Source: Brasenia schreberi (taxonomy: Eukaryota; Streptophyta; Magnoliopsida; Nymphaeales; Cabombaceae). From it: DNA of 64,000 nt. Positions 23,481 to 32,986 of the stretch are shown here, piece by piece. Position 1 is the first letter of the stretch; each line of letters begins with the position of its first letter. Position numbers and translations under genes: made by a program. The notes beneath the pieces are model-generated. The model was not told where the DNA came from. It did no database searches and worked only from the letters and a program-made list of their open reading frames with translations. The stretch covers positions 8,169,501 to 8,233,500 of the forward strand of contig JAYKKT010000079.1 of the NCBI GenBank assembly GCA_036023115.1. Reading direction: 5' to 3'.

Positions 23481-24370
23481 ATCAACGACGCGGCTTAACA
23501 AAGAAGCAGGATATAATCTGCATCATTTCTCAGTACCTCTATTAGGACTGCCTAGTGACTGGTTGGTAAATCGACTCTGTAGTAACCCAACATATATCAA
23601 AGAGCAAAGAGGGAGTAATGGACCTCAAAGAATACAAGTTTGGTGAGCATCGGGTATATATAAAGAATAATACCTTTTTGGATGTTCTTGAGGTTGGGTC
23701 ATTTAGGATTTTTGTACAATACATACCGATTGTACTTACTGATGTATTAATTGTGCCCACTATTAGGCGCAAACCAAGATAATTTTTCTGGTTTGTTTGA
23801 TGTTGAGCATGGACTGTATAATCTCAATATAAATGAAAATAAAGTTTTGTTTTGCTTATATTGATAGTGTTTATGTGATTGATGTGAATGTATGATATAA
23901 AAGACTGAGTCATATAAGTTTAAAGAAGTTGAGAAAATTAACAAACTCTAACTTATTACCCAACTTTTATGAAAACACTTCTAATAAGTATGAAGCCGGT
24001 ATACAAGAGAAAATTACTAGAAAATATTTCCCAAAGAAATTATTAGGGCAATAACCCTACTAGAGATTATTTACATTGATTTATGTGGACCTTTTAAAGT
24101 ATGATCACATCGAGGAAATGTTTATTTCATAACCTTTATCGATGATTACTTGAGATATACATATTTATCTCTTAACACATAAATCTAAGGTACTTTACAC
24201 ATTCAAATAATATAAGCAGAAGTGAGAACCAATTGGGACATACAATCAAAGTTTTGAGATCATATAGAGGTGAAGAATATACCTTTGCAGAATTTTTAGA
24301 ATTCTACAAAGACTTGGTATTGTAAAGCAAAATACAATACCCAAGACACCTCAATAGAATGATGTAGGAG
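23481..24370 (+). pseudogene. Copia-B protease and integrase core
   Basis: The protease block at about 23555-23595 keeps the Asp (IDSVV-like) but has a stop before it and lost the Gly. FRIFVQYIPIVLTDVLIVP follows, then a deletion joins directly to the LFDVEHGLYNLN-like segment. The HHCC block (about 23895-24020) has lost residues, including Cys to Tyr. Integrase remnants include an IDLCGPF-like strand and FIDDYLRYTYL. Multiple frameshifts are present. Confidence 0.8.
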
Positions 24371-24960
24371 AGAGATATAACAAGACTCTATGACAAGATC
24401 TATGTTAATAGATGCTTCTCTACCAAGGTTATTTTGAGGAGAGATGGTAAGTACAACTATATATATACTCAATAGAATTTCAAGTAAAATTGTATTCTCT
24501 ACATCATATAAGATATGATTTGAATTTAGAAGAAAACCAAACCTAAGTCATCTCAAGAGATGGTGATCTATTACTCATGTAAAAGTCCTTGATTAGTTTA
24601 GAAACAAACTAGATAATAGGTCTTTAAGATGTATATTTATTGAATATCTTAAAGGATCTAAAGGATATCAATTTTATAATAAAAAACATAGACTAATAGA
24701 AAGTAGTGATGCTGAATTCTTAGAAGAGACTAAAAATTACATTCTTGAGAATGATGATGAGTATGTTAATGATTTAGTAGATCTAAATCAATCATCATTT
24801 GAACTCATAAATGAGTTTCCTAAACAAACTGAATCCTTAAGTGGACATAAAAGACCTAGGGTCACACTGTCCTACTTAAAGGATTATCACACTTACCTTA
24901 TAGAGAAAGTATGTAAATCATTTGATTTAGATGAGCTAATTGTCAGTAGGCTATTGACTC
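24371..24960 (+). pseudogene. Copia-B integrase C-terminal part and linker
   Basis: In broken frames: YILNRISSKIVFSTSYK, FIEYLKGSKGYQFYN and RLIESSDAEFLEETK, then an acidic linker DDEYVNDLVDLNQSSFEL. It parallels 14849-15390 in Copia-A. Confidence 0.75.
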
Positions 24961-25325
24961 ATCTGAATCGGTAAATTGGGAAAAAACAATGAATAAAGAA
25001 ATTGAATCTATTGAGAAAAATAAAGGTTGCGAGTTAACTGATTTACCAAGAGGAAGGAAAGTGATAGGTTGTAAATGAGTTCTCAAAAACAATATAAGGT
25101 CGATGAAACAAACGATAAGTTTAAAGCAAGGTTGGTTGTAAAGGGTTTTTCACAAAAAGAGGAGATAGATTATGTTGAGACATATTCTCTTATTACAAAA
25201 TTTGCTTCTATAAGAATAATCCTTGCAATATCAATATATTATCATTTGGATTCACATCTATTTAAACTATTTTTTTAAATAGAGATTTAGATGAAATCAT
25301 CTATTTAAACAATGAGATGATTGTC
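24961..25325 (+). pseudogene. Copia-B reverse transcriptase, 5' part
   Basis: It contains the degraded RT entry, then KQYKVDETNDKFKARLVVKG and YVETYSLITKFASIR. After the DLDEIIYL-like motif (about 25290) the sequence jumps to NNEMIV. Relatives have roughly 0.5 kb there, including YVDD, so the catalytic loop is deleted. The last five bases, TTGTC, are the Tat-1 target duplication. Confidence 0.85.
25321..25325. repeat. Target site duplication TTGTC (left)
   Basis: TTGTC precedes TGTAAACACC of Tat-1 and recurs at 54626-54630 directly after TCTACA. Confidence 0.97.
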
Positions 25326-25802
25326 TGTAAACACCCCAAAATCCCACGAACTTCTCAAATCAACCTGGTTTTGTAAAAGCAACCCCAAAGGGCTATTTTG
25401 AGTCTGGAAACCCAGGAGCCTTCCAAGCAACCCTGTACATATGTTTAAAACTGTATATATTTTAAATATGTATAATACGCTTTTAAAACCTTTTAAAATA
25501 TGTTTTGAAACTCCCAAAGTGGCATGGCCTGATCAAAGCAGGACCAAAAGAGCTAAAGAGAGCCCGGAACCGGAGCACATGTCGAGCCCGACACAGCAAC
25601 TCTCGTGTTGAATCCACTCCCAGGATCTCGAATGTCCAAGACCCTGTTATCATCAAAATCCTTTGAAATCATCTCCGGAAGGTGAAAACAGAAGCGGACG
25701 ACCATGTTGGCGAAGACCCAACGCAGACGGAGTATTGATGCTGTCAGACCCCGCACAAACCGTTCGTTTCAAACACAGCCTGAAGGAGTCAGAATTCAGT
25801 TT

Positions 25803-25840
25803 GGATTGGATCTGGACCATATATATCCAGATCCCAATCC
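25803..25840. repeat. Inverted repeat (GGATTGG-ATCTGGA hairpin)
   Basis: GGATTGGATCTGGA and TCCAGATCCCAATCC pair across CCATATATA with one bulged base. Further GGATCC and GGATTGG words follow to 25890. It recurs at the same place in all other Tat LTRs here. Confidence 0.85.
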
Positions 25841-26087
25841 AAACGTATGTGTGGATTTGGATCCAGGGATCCAATCCAATATCCACATCCATGGCCCACA
25901 TCACCTTCTCATAAATGGAGGTGGGGCCCACTTGAAATTCACGTGGGATTATGGACATGAGAGAGAATGGAGAGGATAAGCATTGAAGGAATTGTATTAA
26001 GCTTGACTTGTGTGTCAAGTTTGGGGTTAATCATGTGGGCTAGCTTAATTAGTGTGGGTTTAAGCTTGTATTAGCCAAAACCTAACC

Positions 26088-26410
26088 TAGGGCTGCACCA
26101 ACATGATGCAATGAAGTCTATGGGTTATGCAAAGGGAGCTCCCTAACCCAATCCTAAGCCAAAACCCCTAATCCTAGCCTTTTACCCTAATCCCGGCCTA
26201 ATCCTAGCCTAATCACCTAACCCACTTCCCTAATCCTAACCTAATCACCTAACCCACCTCCCTAATCCTTCCCTAAACCTAGCCTAATTCCCTTAATCCT
26301 AACCTAATCCTAGCCTAATCACCTAACCCACCTCACTAAACCTCACCCCAAAACCAACCCACCTAGCTAAGCCCTAAACCCCTAAACCACCCCACCTAAA
26401 CCTAGCACAC
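26088..26410. repeat. Degenerate telomere-like CCCTAA stretch in the LTR
   Basis: About 320 bases built of CCTAATC, CCTAACC and CCTAAACC words, with a near-perfect plant telomere piece (GCCCTAAACCCCTAAACC) near 26369-26386. Confidence 0.8.
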
Positions 26411-26532
26411 CATATCCCTAAAACCCCTTAAAGCAAAATATCTGGCCCCTCCTCAAAACCAGCCCACCTTATCACCACATCACCCCCACCTAACCACCCT
26501 CTCAAAACCACCCCCAACCGCCTTTTGAAAAT

Positions 26533-26550
26533 CTATATAAACCCCCCCCC
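26533..26550 (+). promoter_or_regulatory. TATA box of Tat-1 5' LTR
   Basis: CTATATAAA followed by nine C and TAGTGGGCGGG. The same site is at 34216 (Tat-2 5' LTR), 45671 (Tat-2 3' LTR), 52017 (Tat-1 3' LTR) and, as TATTTAAA, at 58959 (Tat-3). Transcription is inferred to start a few tens of bases downstream. Confidence 0.65.
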
Positions 26551-27689
26551 TAGTGGGCGGGTTTTCATCTTCTCCCATCCAGCACTTGGGCCAGCCGAGC
26601 CCTCTCACCTTGCTCCCTTCTTCCACCTGCACCACCACTACCCCCAGCCAGCTCCACCTCGCGCCACCACTACCTCCCGGTCTGCTCCACTCCACGCTGC
26701 CACCTTCATCACCCAGCTCCATCCACCTTCATCACCCGGCTGCCTTTCTTCCACACACCGACCTCCTCACCCATCCGGTTAGTACTTCAACCCAACTCCA
26801 CCTCATCTTCACTCCCCCTCCACTCTCAACCACCCATATCACCACAACACCTCGCCAACACAGCCTTCCCGCCACCCTTCCCCATTCGGCCAGACCTAAC
26901 CCCTTACACCACCCGATTCTTTACTTCTTCCCTTTAGTCACCCCGGCCACCCTACCTTGCTCCCTAGGACCTGCCCCTTCCACTTTCAACCAAACCTTAA
27001 CCCCATCTTCCACAACACCCTAGCTAGTTCCCTCGCCATTCCCCAAACATCCCCTAGCTACCCCAGCCGGCCACCACTTAAAACACCCCCTAGTCGGCCA
27101 GTCATAGCCGACTGCACCCAAGTCACTCGGCCAACCACGCCCTCTTCCTTAGACATCTTCCCTTTAGGCACCCCTTAGCGCCACCTTCCCTAGCACCAAC
27201 CCTATCCCTTAGAGACCTTCCTTAATCACTTCAGCCCATAGGCATCACGGCAGCACCCCCCTAGCAGTCGGCAAGCTCCAAGGCGCCACACCCGCGCTCC
27301 CTTGTCACCCGGCCAGCACACCCCTTTGTCGTGCCATTCCGAGGAGCTCCCTCTTGCAGCCCAAGGCGAAGCCCAAGCCCACGCTCAAGCAAGTCACCTC
27401 CGGACCGGCTATAAGTAAGTGCCTAACTCGGTCCTAATTTGTAGACTTGCTTAAGTTAAATTAAATTTGATACGAGGTTGTAATAACGGAGCATTGTCTC
27501 CTCCCGCTTGTAATAACGTGGCTTGGCACACCCACACACATGTGCACTTGAGCCTACCTCGCTCTTAGTTGTGCACGATTTTGAACACACACGGGCCTAA
27601 TCAGCCCTTTAGATATAAGTTAATTTATATACTTTAAGTTGTGTAGGGTTTTCGCTTGAGTTGTGTGTGTTGTCTTTCAATTCTCGCAC

Positions 27690-28400
27690 TCACACACATT
27701 GAGCTTTCGCTCTTATTTGCAAGACCCAAGTAAGGGTCGTGTTATACTTTCCTTGGGTTTAATTTCATGTCGTATGTGTAGTATTTCAATTATACACTCA
27801 CACACATTGAGCTTTCGCTCTTACTCCCAAGACCTTAGTTAAGGCCATATTGCAATTTATATTTGGGTTTAATTTCATGTCGTGTGCGTAGTATTTCAAT
27901 TCTAGCACTCACACACATTGAGCTTTCGCTCTTATTCCCAAGACCTTAGTTAAGGTCATATTGCAATTTATATTTGGGTTTCATTTAAAGTCGTGTGTGT
28001 TGTCTTTATATTTTCACACGCACCCACATTGAGCCTTCGCTCTTATTTGCAAGACCCAAGTAAGGGCCGTGTTATAGTTTCCTTGGGTTTAATTTCATGT
28101 CGTGTGTGTAGTATTTCAATTATACACTCACACACATTGAGCTTTCTCTCTTACTCCCAAGACCTTAGTTAAGGCCATATTGCAATTTATATTTGGGTTT
28201 AATTTCATGTCGTGTGCGTAGTATTTCAATTCTAGCACTCACACACATTGAGCTTTCGCTCTTATTCCCAAGACCTTAGTTAAGGCCATATTGCAATTTA
28301 TATTTGGGTTTCATTTGAAGTTGTGTGTGTTGTTTTTATATTTTCACACGCACCCACATTGAGCCTTCGCTCTTATTTGCAAGACCCAAGTAAGGGCCCA
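27690..28400. repeat. Tandem array of about 110-bp monomers
   Basis: The TTGAGC(T/C)TTCGCTCTTA motif recurs at about 27699, 27807, 27918, 28029, 28137, 28248 and 28359. Spacing is 108-112 bp. Three monomer types alternate, giving a 330-bp higher-order unit present twice. A diverged eighth copy lies near 28507. Confidence 0.9.
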
Positions 28401-29029
28401 TATATATTATATACGTATTTTCCTTTTGGCTGTCTTTTAGATTTGGGTTTTAAGGTTCAGCAGTGTGCGTAGTATTTCAATATATACACGGCACACACTT
28501 GCACTATTGAGCCTTTCCGCTATTAAGATATAGCCATATTTCCCTTTTGCAATTTCCCTTCGGCAATTTACATTACAAGTCATTTCCCTTCGGCTATTTC
28601 CATTACAAGTCATTTTCCTTCGGCATTGTCTTTTAAATTCGGGTTTTCCCTTTGGAGTTGCGTGAGTTTGCATTGCATATACGCCATACCACGAGTTAGG
28701 ACGCATATTGCATCAAAGCAAACCCCATACTCCCGCTCAAAGTCACCACATTTGAGTTGAGTGTTCATAACACACACCTAGTTGGCCCAAAAAGGGATAA
28801 AAAGAAAGACTTAGGCATGTACAAATCCACGTGAAATAAAATCTAAAAGTCATACAAAACAAACCCGAATCAAACACCTCAAACCGTTTTCATAGGTTCT
28901 TACACTCAAAAACTCAATTTTAAAAGCGTACAAACTGACCCTTGCGCATCGATGCAAGAAGGTCTACGACGACAAGAGCTTGGTTGCTCACAGTTGCCAC
29001 GTCAGGAGTCAGGTTTAAAATATATCTTC

Positions 29030-29049
29030 GCTAGCTTAAGTAAGCTAGC
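29030..29049. repeat. Terminal LTR hairpin
   Basis: GCTAGCTTAAGTAAGCTAGC: 9-bp perfect arms with a 2-base centre, about 90 bp before the LTR end. It is conserved in the other LTRs. Confidence 0.85.
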
Positions 29050-29144
29050 TGACACGCCCTTTTTGCTTAATTAGGACTTAGGCACACGAAAAGGTTCGCT
29101 TCAAGCCTAAGAACCAGGAGCAGGAATTTTCTGTGTCTACAGTT

Positions 29145-29166
29145 ATTTGGCACGCCCGGTTGGACC
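29145..29166 (+). other. Tat-1 primer binding site (putative)
   Basis: TTTGGCACGCCCGGTTGGAC lies four bases after the LTR end. Tat-2 (36470) has TTTGGCACGCCTGGTGGGA and Tat-3 (60892) has TTGGCACGCCCGGTGGGAC. Position and TGG start fit a tRNA 3'-end complement. I could not assign the tRNA. Confidence 0.6.
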
Positions 29167-29278
29167 TGGGTCTTTTAAAAATCGAGTTACTCTAGGAACC
29201 TTGCGAAAATTTTCAAAAAGGTGTTGTTTTAAACTCTTTTCTTTACTTGTACTTAGGAATTTTGAAAAGCTTGAAAGC

Positions 29279-31994
29279 ATGTCAAAATCCAACCCAAGTG
29301 AAGTGTCGAGCCAAGGCTCATGCGCATCAAGTTCTCACTCTAGGAGGATTTTGAAAAATAAGATCAAACTAGACGAGATAGAGGACTTGAGAAGGGAATT
29401 CTAGGCCAAAATTGATGTTCTCAGCCAAGAGGCTGAAGTAGGCGATTCATGTTCATCGAATGGTGAACAAAGGGCCAAGAAAAAAACTGAAAAACCTCGC
29501 AAGCACAAAGAGGCCTCCGTAATGGAAGGCAACCAATACCACGAGTCCTTCACATAAAAGGACCGTAAAGCCCTACAGCAGTTGCTGAAAGGGCAAAATA
29601 AAGAGAAAAGGAGTTACGTCGTGTCTGATTTCCTTCCTATGGATTACGAAACAGACAGTGACGATGAAATACCGAACTTCCATCGGTATGATGGCATGGG
29701 AGACCCTAGGTCTCACTTGCAACTTTTCTCGCGTCAAGCCCATAAGAAGAAAAAGGACTTGATGAAATGGGTGTAGTGGTTCCCTTTATCCCTTAAAGGC
29801 ATAACTGCCAAATGGCTGGCTTCCTACGATTTAAGCCAGTTCGCTACTTTTAAAGAGTTAGCAAACTGCTTCATGCAAAGATTTGCACATAACGTAGAAG
29901 TCACGCCAACTTTAAACACTTTAAGGGATACGAAGCAAGGCATGAACGAAGACGTACATGCCTTCATTATTCGATGGAGGTCCCTTTTGGGCCAAGTGCA
30001 AGAGCCCATATCCGAAGGATGCGCAGTCATGCTCATCTTGGATAATTTTAAAAGCGAGTTAAAGACCCTTCTCTCGCTTCATGAGATCTCAACTTTCCAT
30101 AAGTTGATCAAAAAAGCATCCCTTTTCGAAACAAACTTGAAAAAGGGGATATACGATCACTTATGGAAAGGAAGTGCCATTTCCAAAACCTGCTTGGAAA
30201 AGCCCATTACTTATGGGCTACCCACGATAGACAAAGGGGCAAAGCCCCATAAAATCGCCAATGTCCGGGTGGATCCAGGTGTGGCGGGCACTTCCAAAAA
30301 TTTTGAAAAGCTAGAAAACAAAAGATAGAGAAATTTTCAGAAACCAATTGAAAAACGGGAGTACACACTGCTAGGGCAACCTGTGTCGGAGGTCCTAGAC
30401 CTCTTACTTGTCCAAGGCATGATTGAACTTCCCAAAATCCCCGAGGGAGTCACTTCTAAAGGGGGATATTTAAATCGTTTTTGCAAGTATCATCGGCTCA
30501 AAGGCCATGATACAAAACATTGTTTCTCCCTTTTAAATAAAATGGAGAACTTGATAGCGGAGGGCCGGCTCCAGGTCACTGCGGAACCTGAGCCAACTCA
30601 AGTTATCTTCAAAGAACCCTTTCCCAAGCACGCCAGTAGTAGTGGCAAAGAAAAGGAGGTATGTACCCTCACCTTTTCAAAAGAACTAGCGCATTCATGT
30701 GAGTCTGGTCGACCCACTTATGCGTTCACTCTTGTACTCTACAAGAAGCCCACTCAAGTCATCATTCGGAGACCACCAAGAGATGAATCCCTGTCTAAAC
30801 CAGCTTTAAAACTTCAAGCTGCTCCTCAACTCATAATTAGAGCCAATTTAAGTGCGAACCCTAGGTTGGTCGTGGAGGAAGTGACTAGATTCGGGAGGAT
30901 CTATCAACCCCCACACCTACAAAGTGCTAAAAAGGTGGTGAGTGTGCCTGGCCCCTCAAAAGCATGTATTCCTAGAGTTCTGCCAAAAGCAGACAATGGG
31001 AAAGTCGTCTTAAACCCTTATGATTTCGAAAACCTTCTTTCAAAGATTCCTATCCACATGTCCATCCTAGAGCTTATACAAACTTCACCTAAGCATAGAC
31101 TCGTGCTAGAGAAAATTCTAGAAAGAGCCAAGGTTAGTTCGAACATAAGTCCGGAATCCCTGTCTAACCAAGTGGCATTAATAGGAGCCAAATCGCCGAT
31201 CACTTTCTCGGAAGATGATGTAGATAGACCCTACGAGTCCCACAACCAGGCCTTGCATATCGAGGTGGTTCTGAATAACCACTCTCTGGACAGGTGCCTA
31301 GTCGATGGGGGAGGAGGGCTCAACATCCTTCCACTTCATGTGGCGTATCAAATCGGAGTCACCTTGACTTCTGTAAACCCAAGCCCCATCGTTATCACTG
31401 GATACACAGCTTGTGCGTTGTGCCATCCACCTTCCACAGGTGTGTCAAGATCCCTTTCAGGGACCAAGTCGTGGTGATCCTAGGTGAGAGTCACCCTCAT
31501 CTTCAGGGGATCATAAACTCTCCTTGTTTGTCGACCTGGGGTAGACCATGATTGAGCCGCCAAGGCTCGTGTTAAACAAACCTAGGAAGGTTGTGTACGT
31601 GAAGGGGCCGCCCAAAGCAGGCACCCTCCCAATTCTAACCCTTCTAGGAAGACCCAAAAATCCCTTATTTCCAAAACCCCTGGACAAGAAGCCATACGAG
31701 CACGATATGGACGACAGCAAGTTCCAAGACCACGATCTGTATCACAAATTTTCAAAAAATAAAAAATCATGGAACATGCTGTTAAATATGGGCTATACGC
31801 CCTATAAAAGTCTAGGGGCACAAAACCAGGGTCTCCTAGAGACCATCCTTCCTAGGGCCAACCTAAGCCGATACGGGATCGGCTATACTCCCAAAATACC
31901 GCCAGAGCCACCCCTTGTGACCACCTGGGTCAATGGTGCCCTGGAACCTATCCTAGAAGAGACCTACGATTTAGACCTCTTGTTCCAAGTCTAA
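29279..31994 (+). pseudogene. Tat-1 gag-protease
   Basis: It starts MSKSNPSEVSS, the same as Tat-3. It contains the retrotransposon gag domain (HRYDGMGDPRSHLQLF ... CFMQRFAHNVEV), the zinc motif CKYHRLKGHDTKHC, and the protease entry CLVDGGGGLNILP. In-frame stops are at 29402 (TAG), near 29557 (TAA), about 29774 (TAG) and about 30326 (TAG). In the protease a 133-bp segment is missing between two CTGGATAC words (about 31402), shifting the frame and removing the ILGRPW approach. The last part (31548-31994) is open in the original frame. Gag packages RNA and the aspartic protease matures the polyprotein; neither can be made here. Confidence 0.92.
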
Positions 31995-32000
31995 CCCGTA

Positions 32001-32017
32001 GTGTTTTCCCTTTGTAG
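32001..32017 (+). promoter_or_regulatory. Putative 3' splice site between gag-protease and pol
   Basis: GTGTTTTCCCTTTGTAG lies directly after the gag-protease stop and before ATGATGGAAG of pol. It is identical in Tat-2 (39484-39500) and Tat-3 (63911-63927). Splicing is inferred, not shown. Confidence 0.45.
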
Positions 32018-32019
32018 GT

Positions 32020-32864
32020 ATGATGGAAGATCCCTTTCATAAAAATACAAAAACATTTGGAAAACTTCAAATCAAAAAAATCAAAAAAGAGGAAAAACCA
32101 AAAATAATGGAAAAACAAAAACCCGAAAATAGGGTAGTTTGTATAGTTCCTAAAGTTCTTGTTTTATAAAAACCCAAAAAAATCGAAAATCTACAAAATA
32201 CCAAAAAGATTTTGTATATAGCTGCTCCTGGTAGGATTTTGGAAAAAGATTTCGAAAGGAACGTCGTCTGCATAGCCAGACCAAAAATTTCGAAATCAAT
32301 TGAAAATCCAAGTACAAAACCAGGTCTTTTGAAAACTCACGCATCAAATTTCCTCGGGTCTATAACCCACAAGAATGATCGAAGCCCAGAAGTGGATCCC
32401 CTTGAGGAAGATCCCACTTCTAAGCTCCCAGAATTTCATAAAATTCTCGATTTTGAAAGACCTTCCAATTCAGTAGGAGGAGATTTCATAGAGGTGAACC
32501 TAGGGAGTGATTCCAATCCCAAAACCATCAAGATAGGCGCATGTTTACATGAACATGAAAGATCAGCATTCATTGCATTTCTACGAACCTATTTAGATGT
32601 GTTTGCATGGACGTATGAAGACATGCCGGGCATAGACCCCAGCATTGTCGAACATCATCCTCCCTTAGATGCGGATGTAAAACCCATAAAGCAAAAGCTT
32701 AGGAAAATACACCCGAATGTACACACGCAAGTCAAAGAGGGTTTAGAAGATCTGTTGAAAGCCGGATTTATAAAACCATTGCATATTCTGATTGGTTGTC
32801 AAACATCGTTGTAGTTCGAAAAACCAATGGGAAAATTCGAATATGCATCGATTTCAGAAACCTG
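32020..32864 (+). pseudogene. Tat-1 pol, N-terminal part (truncated)
   Basis: Pol is in the +1 frame relative to gag-protease, starting at ATGATGGAAGATCC. After a lysine-rich stretch and one stop (near 32167), 32212-32814 is open: IAAPGRILEKDFERNVVCIA, then KIGACLHEHERS, FLRTYLDVFAWTYEDMPGI and EHHPPLDADVKPIKQKLRKI, the standard approach to a Ty3/gypsy RT. A one-base deletion near 32778 shifts the frame before NGKIRICIDF. The frame ends at the AACCTG junction (32859-32864) with LTR-derived filler. Confidence 0.88.
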
Positions 32865-32986
32865 GTTTTGTAAAAGCAGCCCCAAAGGGCTATTTTGAGT
32901 CTGGAAACCCCGAAATCCCATGAATTTCTCACGAATTTTTGTGGTTAAACATCGTTGTCAAACATCTTTGTAGTTCAAAAAACCCC
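32859..32986. other. Scrambled junction between Tat-1 and Tat-2
   Basis: Pieces in order: Tat-1 RT ending AGAAACCTG; an LTR piece (32861-32909) equal to about LTR bases 40-100; an LTR-start piece (about 32908-32932); two partial RT copies (32942-32957 and 32955-32984) resembling 32792-32824; then the Tat-2 LTR lacking its first few bases. Joints fall in short shared words (AACCTG, CCC, AAAACC). Confidence 0.85.

Larger units (their letters stand above)
25326..29141 (+). repeat. Tat-1 5' LTR (3816 bp)
   Basis: It starts TGTAAACACCCCAAAATCCC and ends TTTTCTGTGTCTACA. Landmarks in order: GGAT/ATCC inverted block (25803-25890), telomere-like CCTAA stretch (26088-26410), TATATAAA with C-tract (26534-26550), proline-codon-rich GC segment (26560-27420), seven tandem monomers (about 27690-28400) and terminal hairpin (29030-29049). 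Partner LTR 50784-54625 differs by about 3% in the part I compared. Open frames inside it are composition artefacts. Confidence 0.95.

Noticed and set aside
26553..27023. Pro/Thr/Ser-rich open frames in the LTRs (also 34233-34622, 45688-46077, 52068-52505)
   Set aside because: They follow from the C-rich composition downstream of the TATA box, some lack an ATG start, and their length varies between partner LTRs. No domain is recognisable.
27690..28400. CRISPR-like array
   Set aside because: Plant nuclear LTR context; the units are contiguous 110-bp tandem repeats with no unique spacers.
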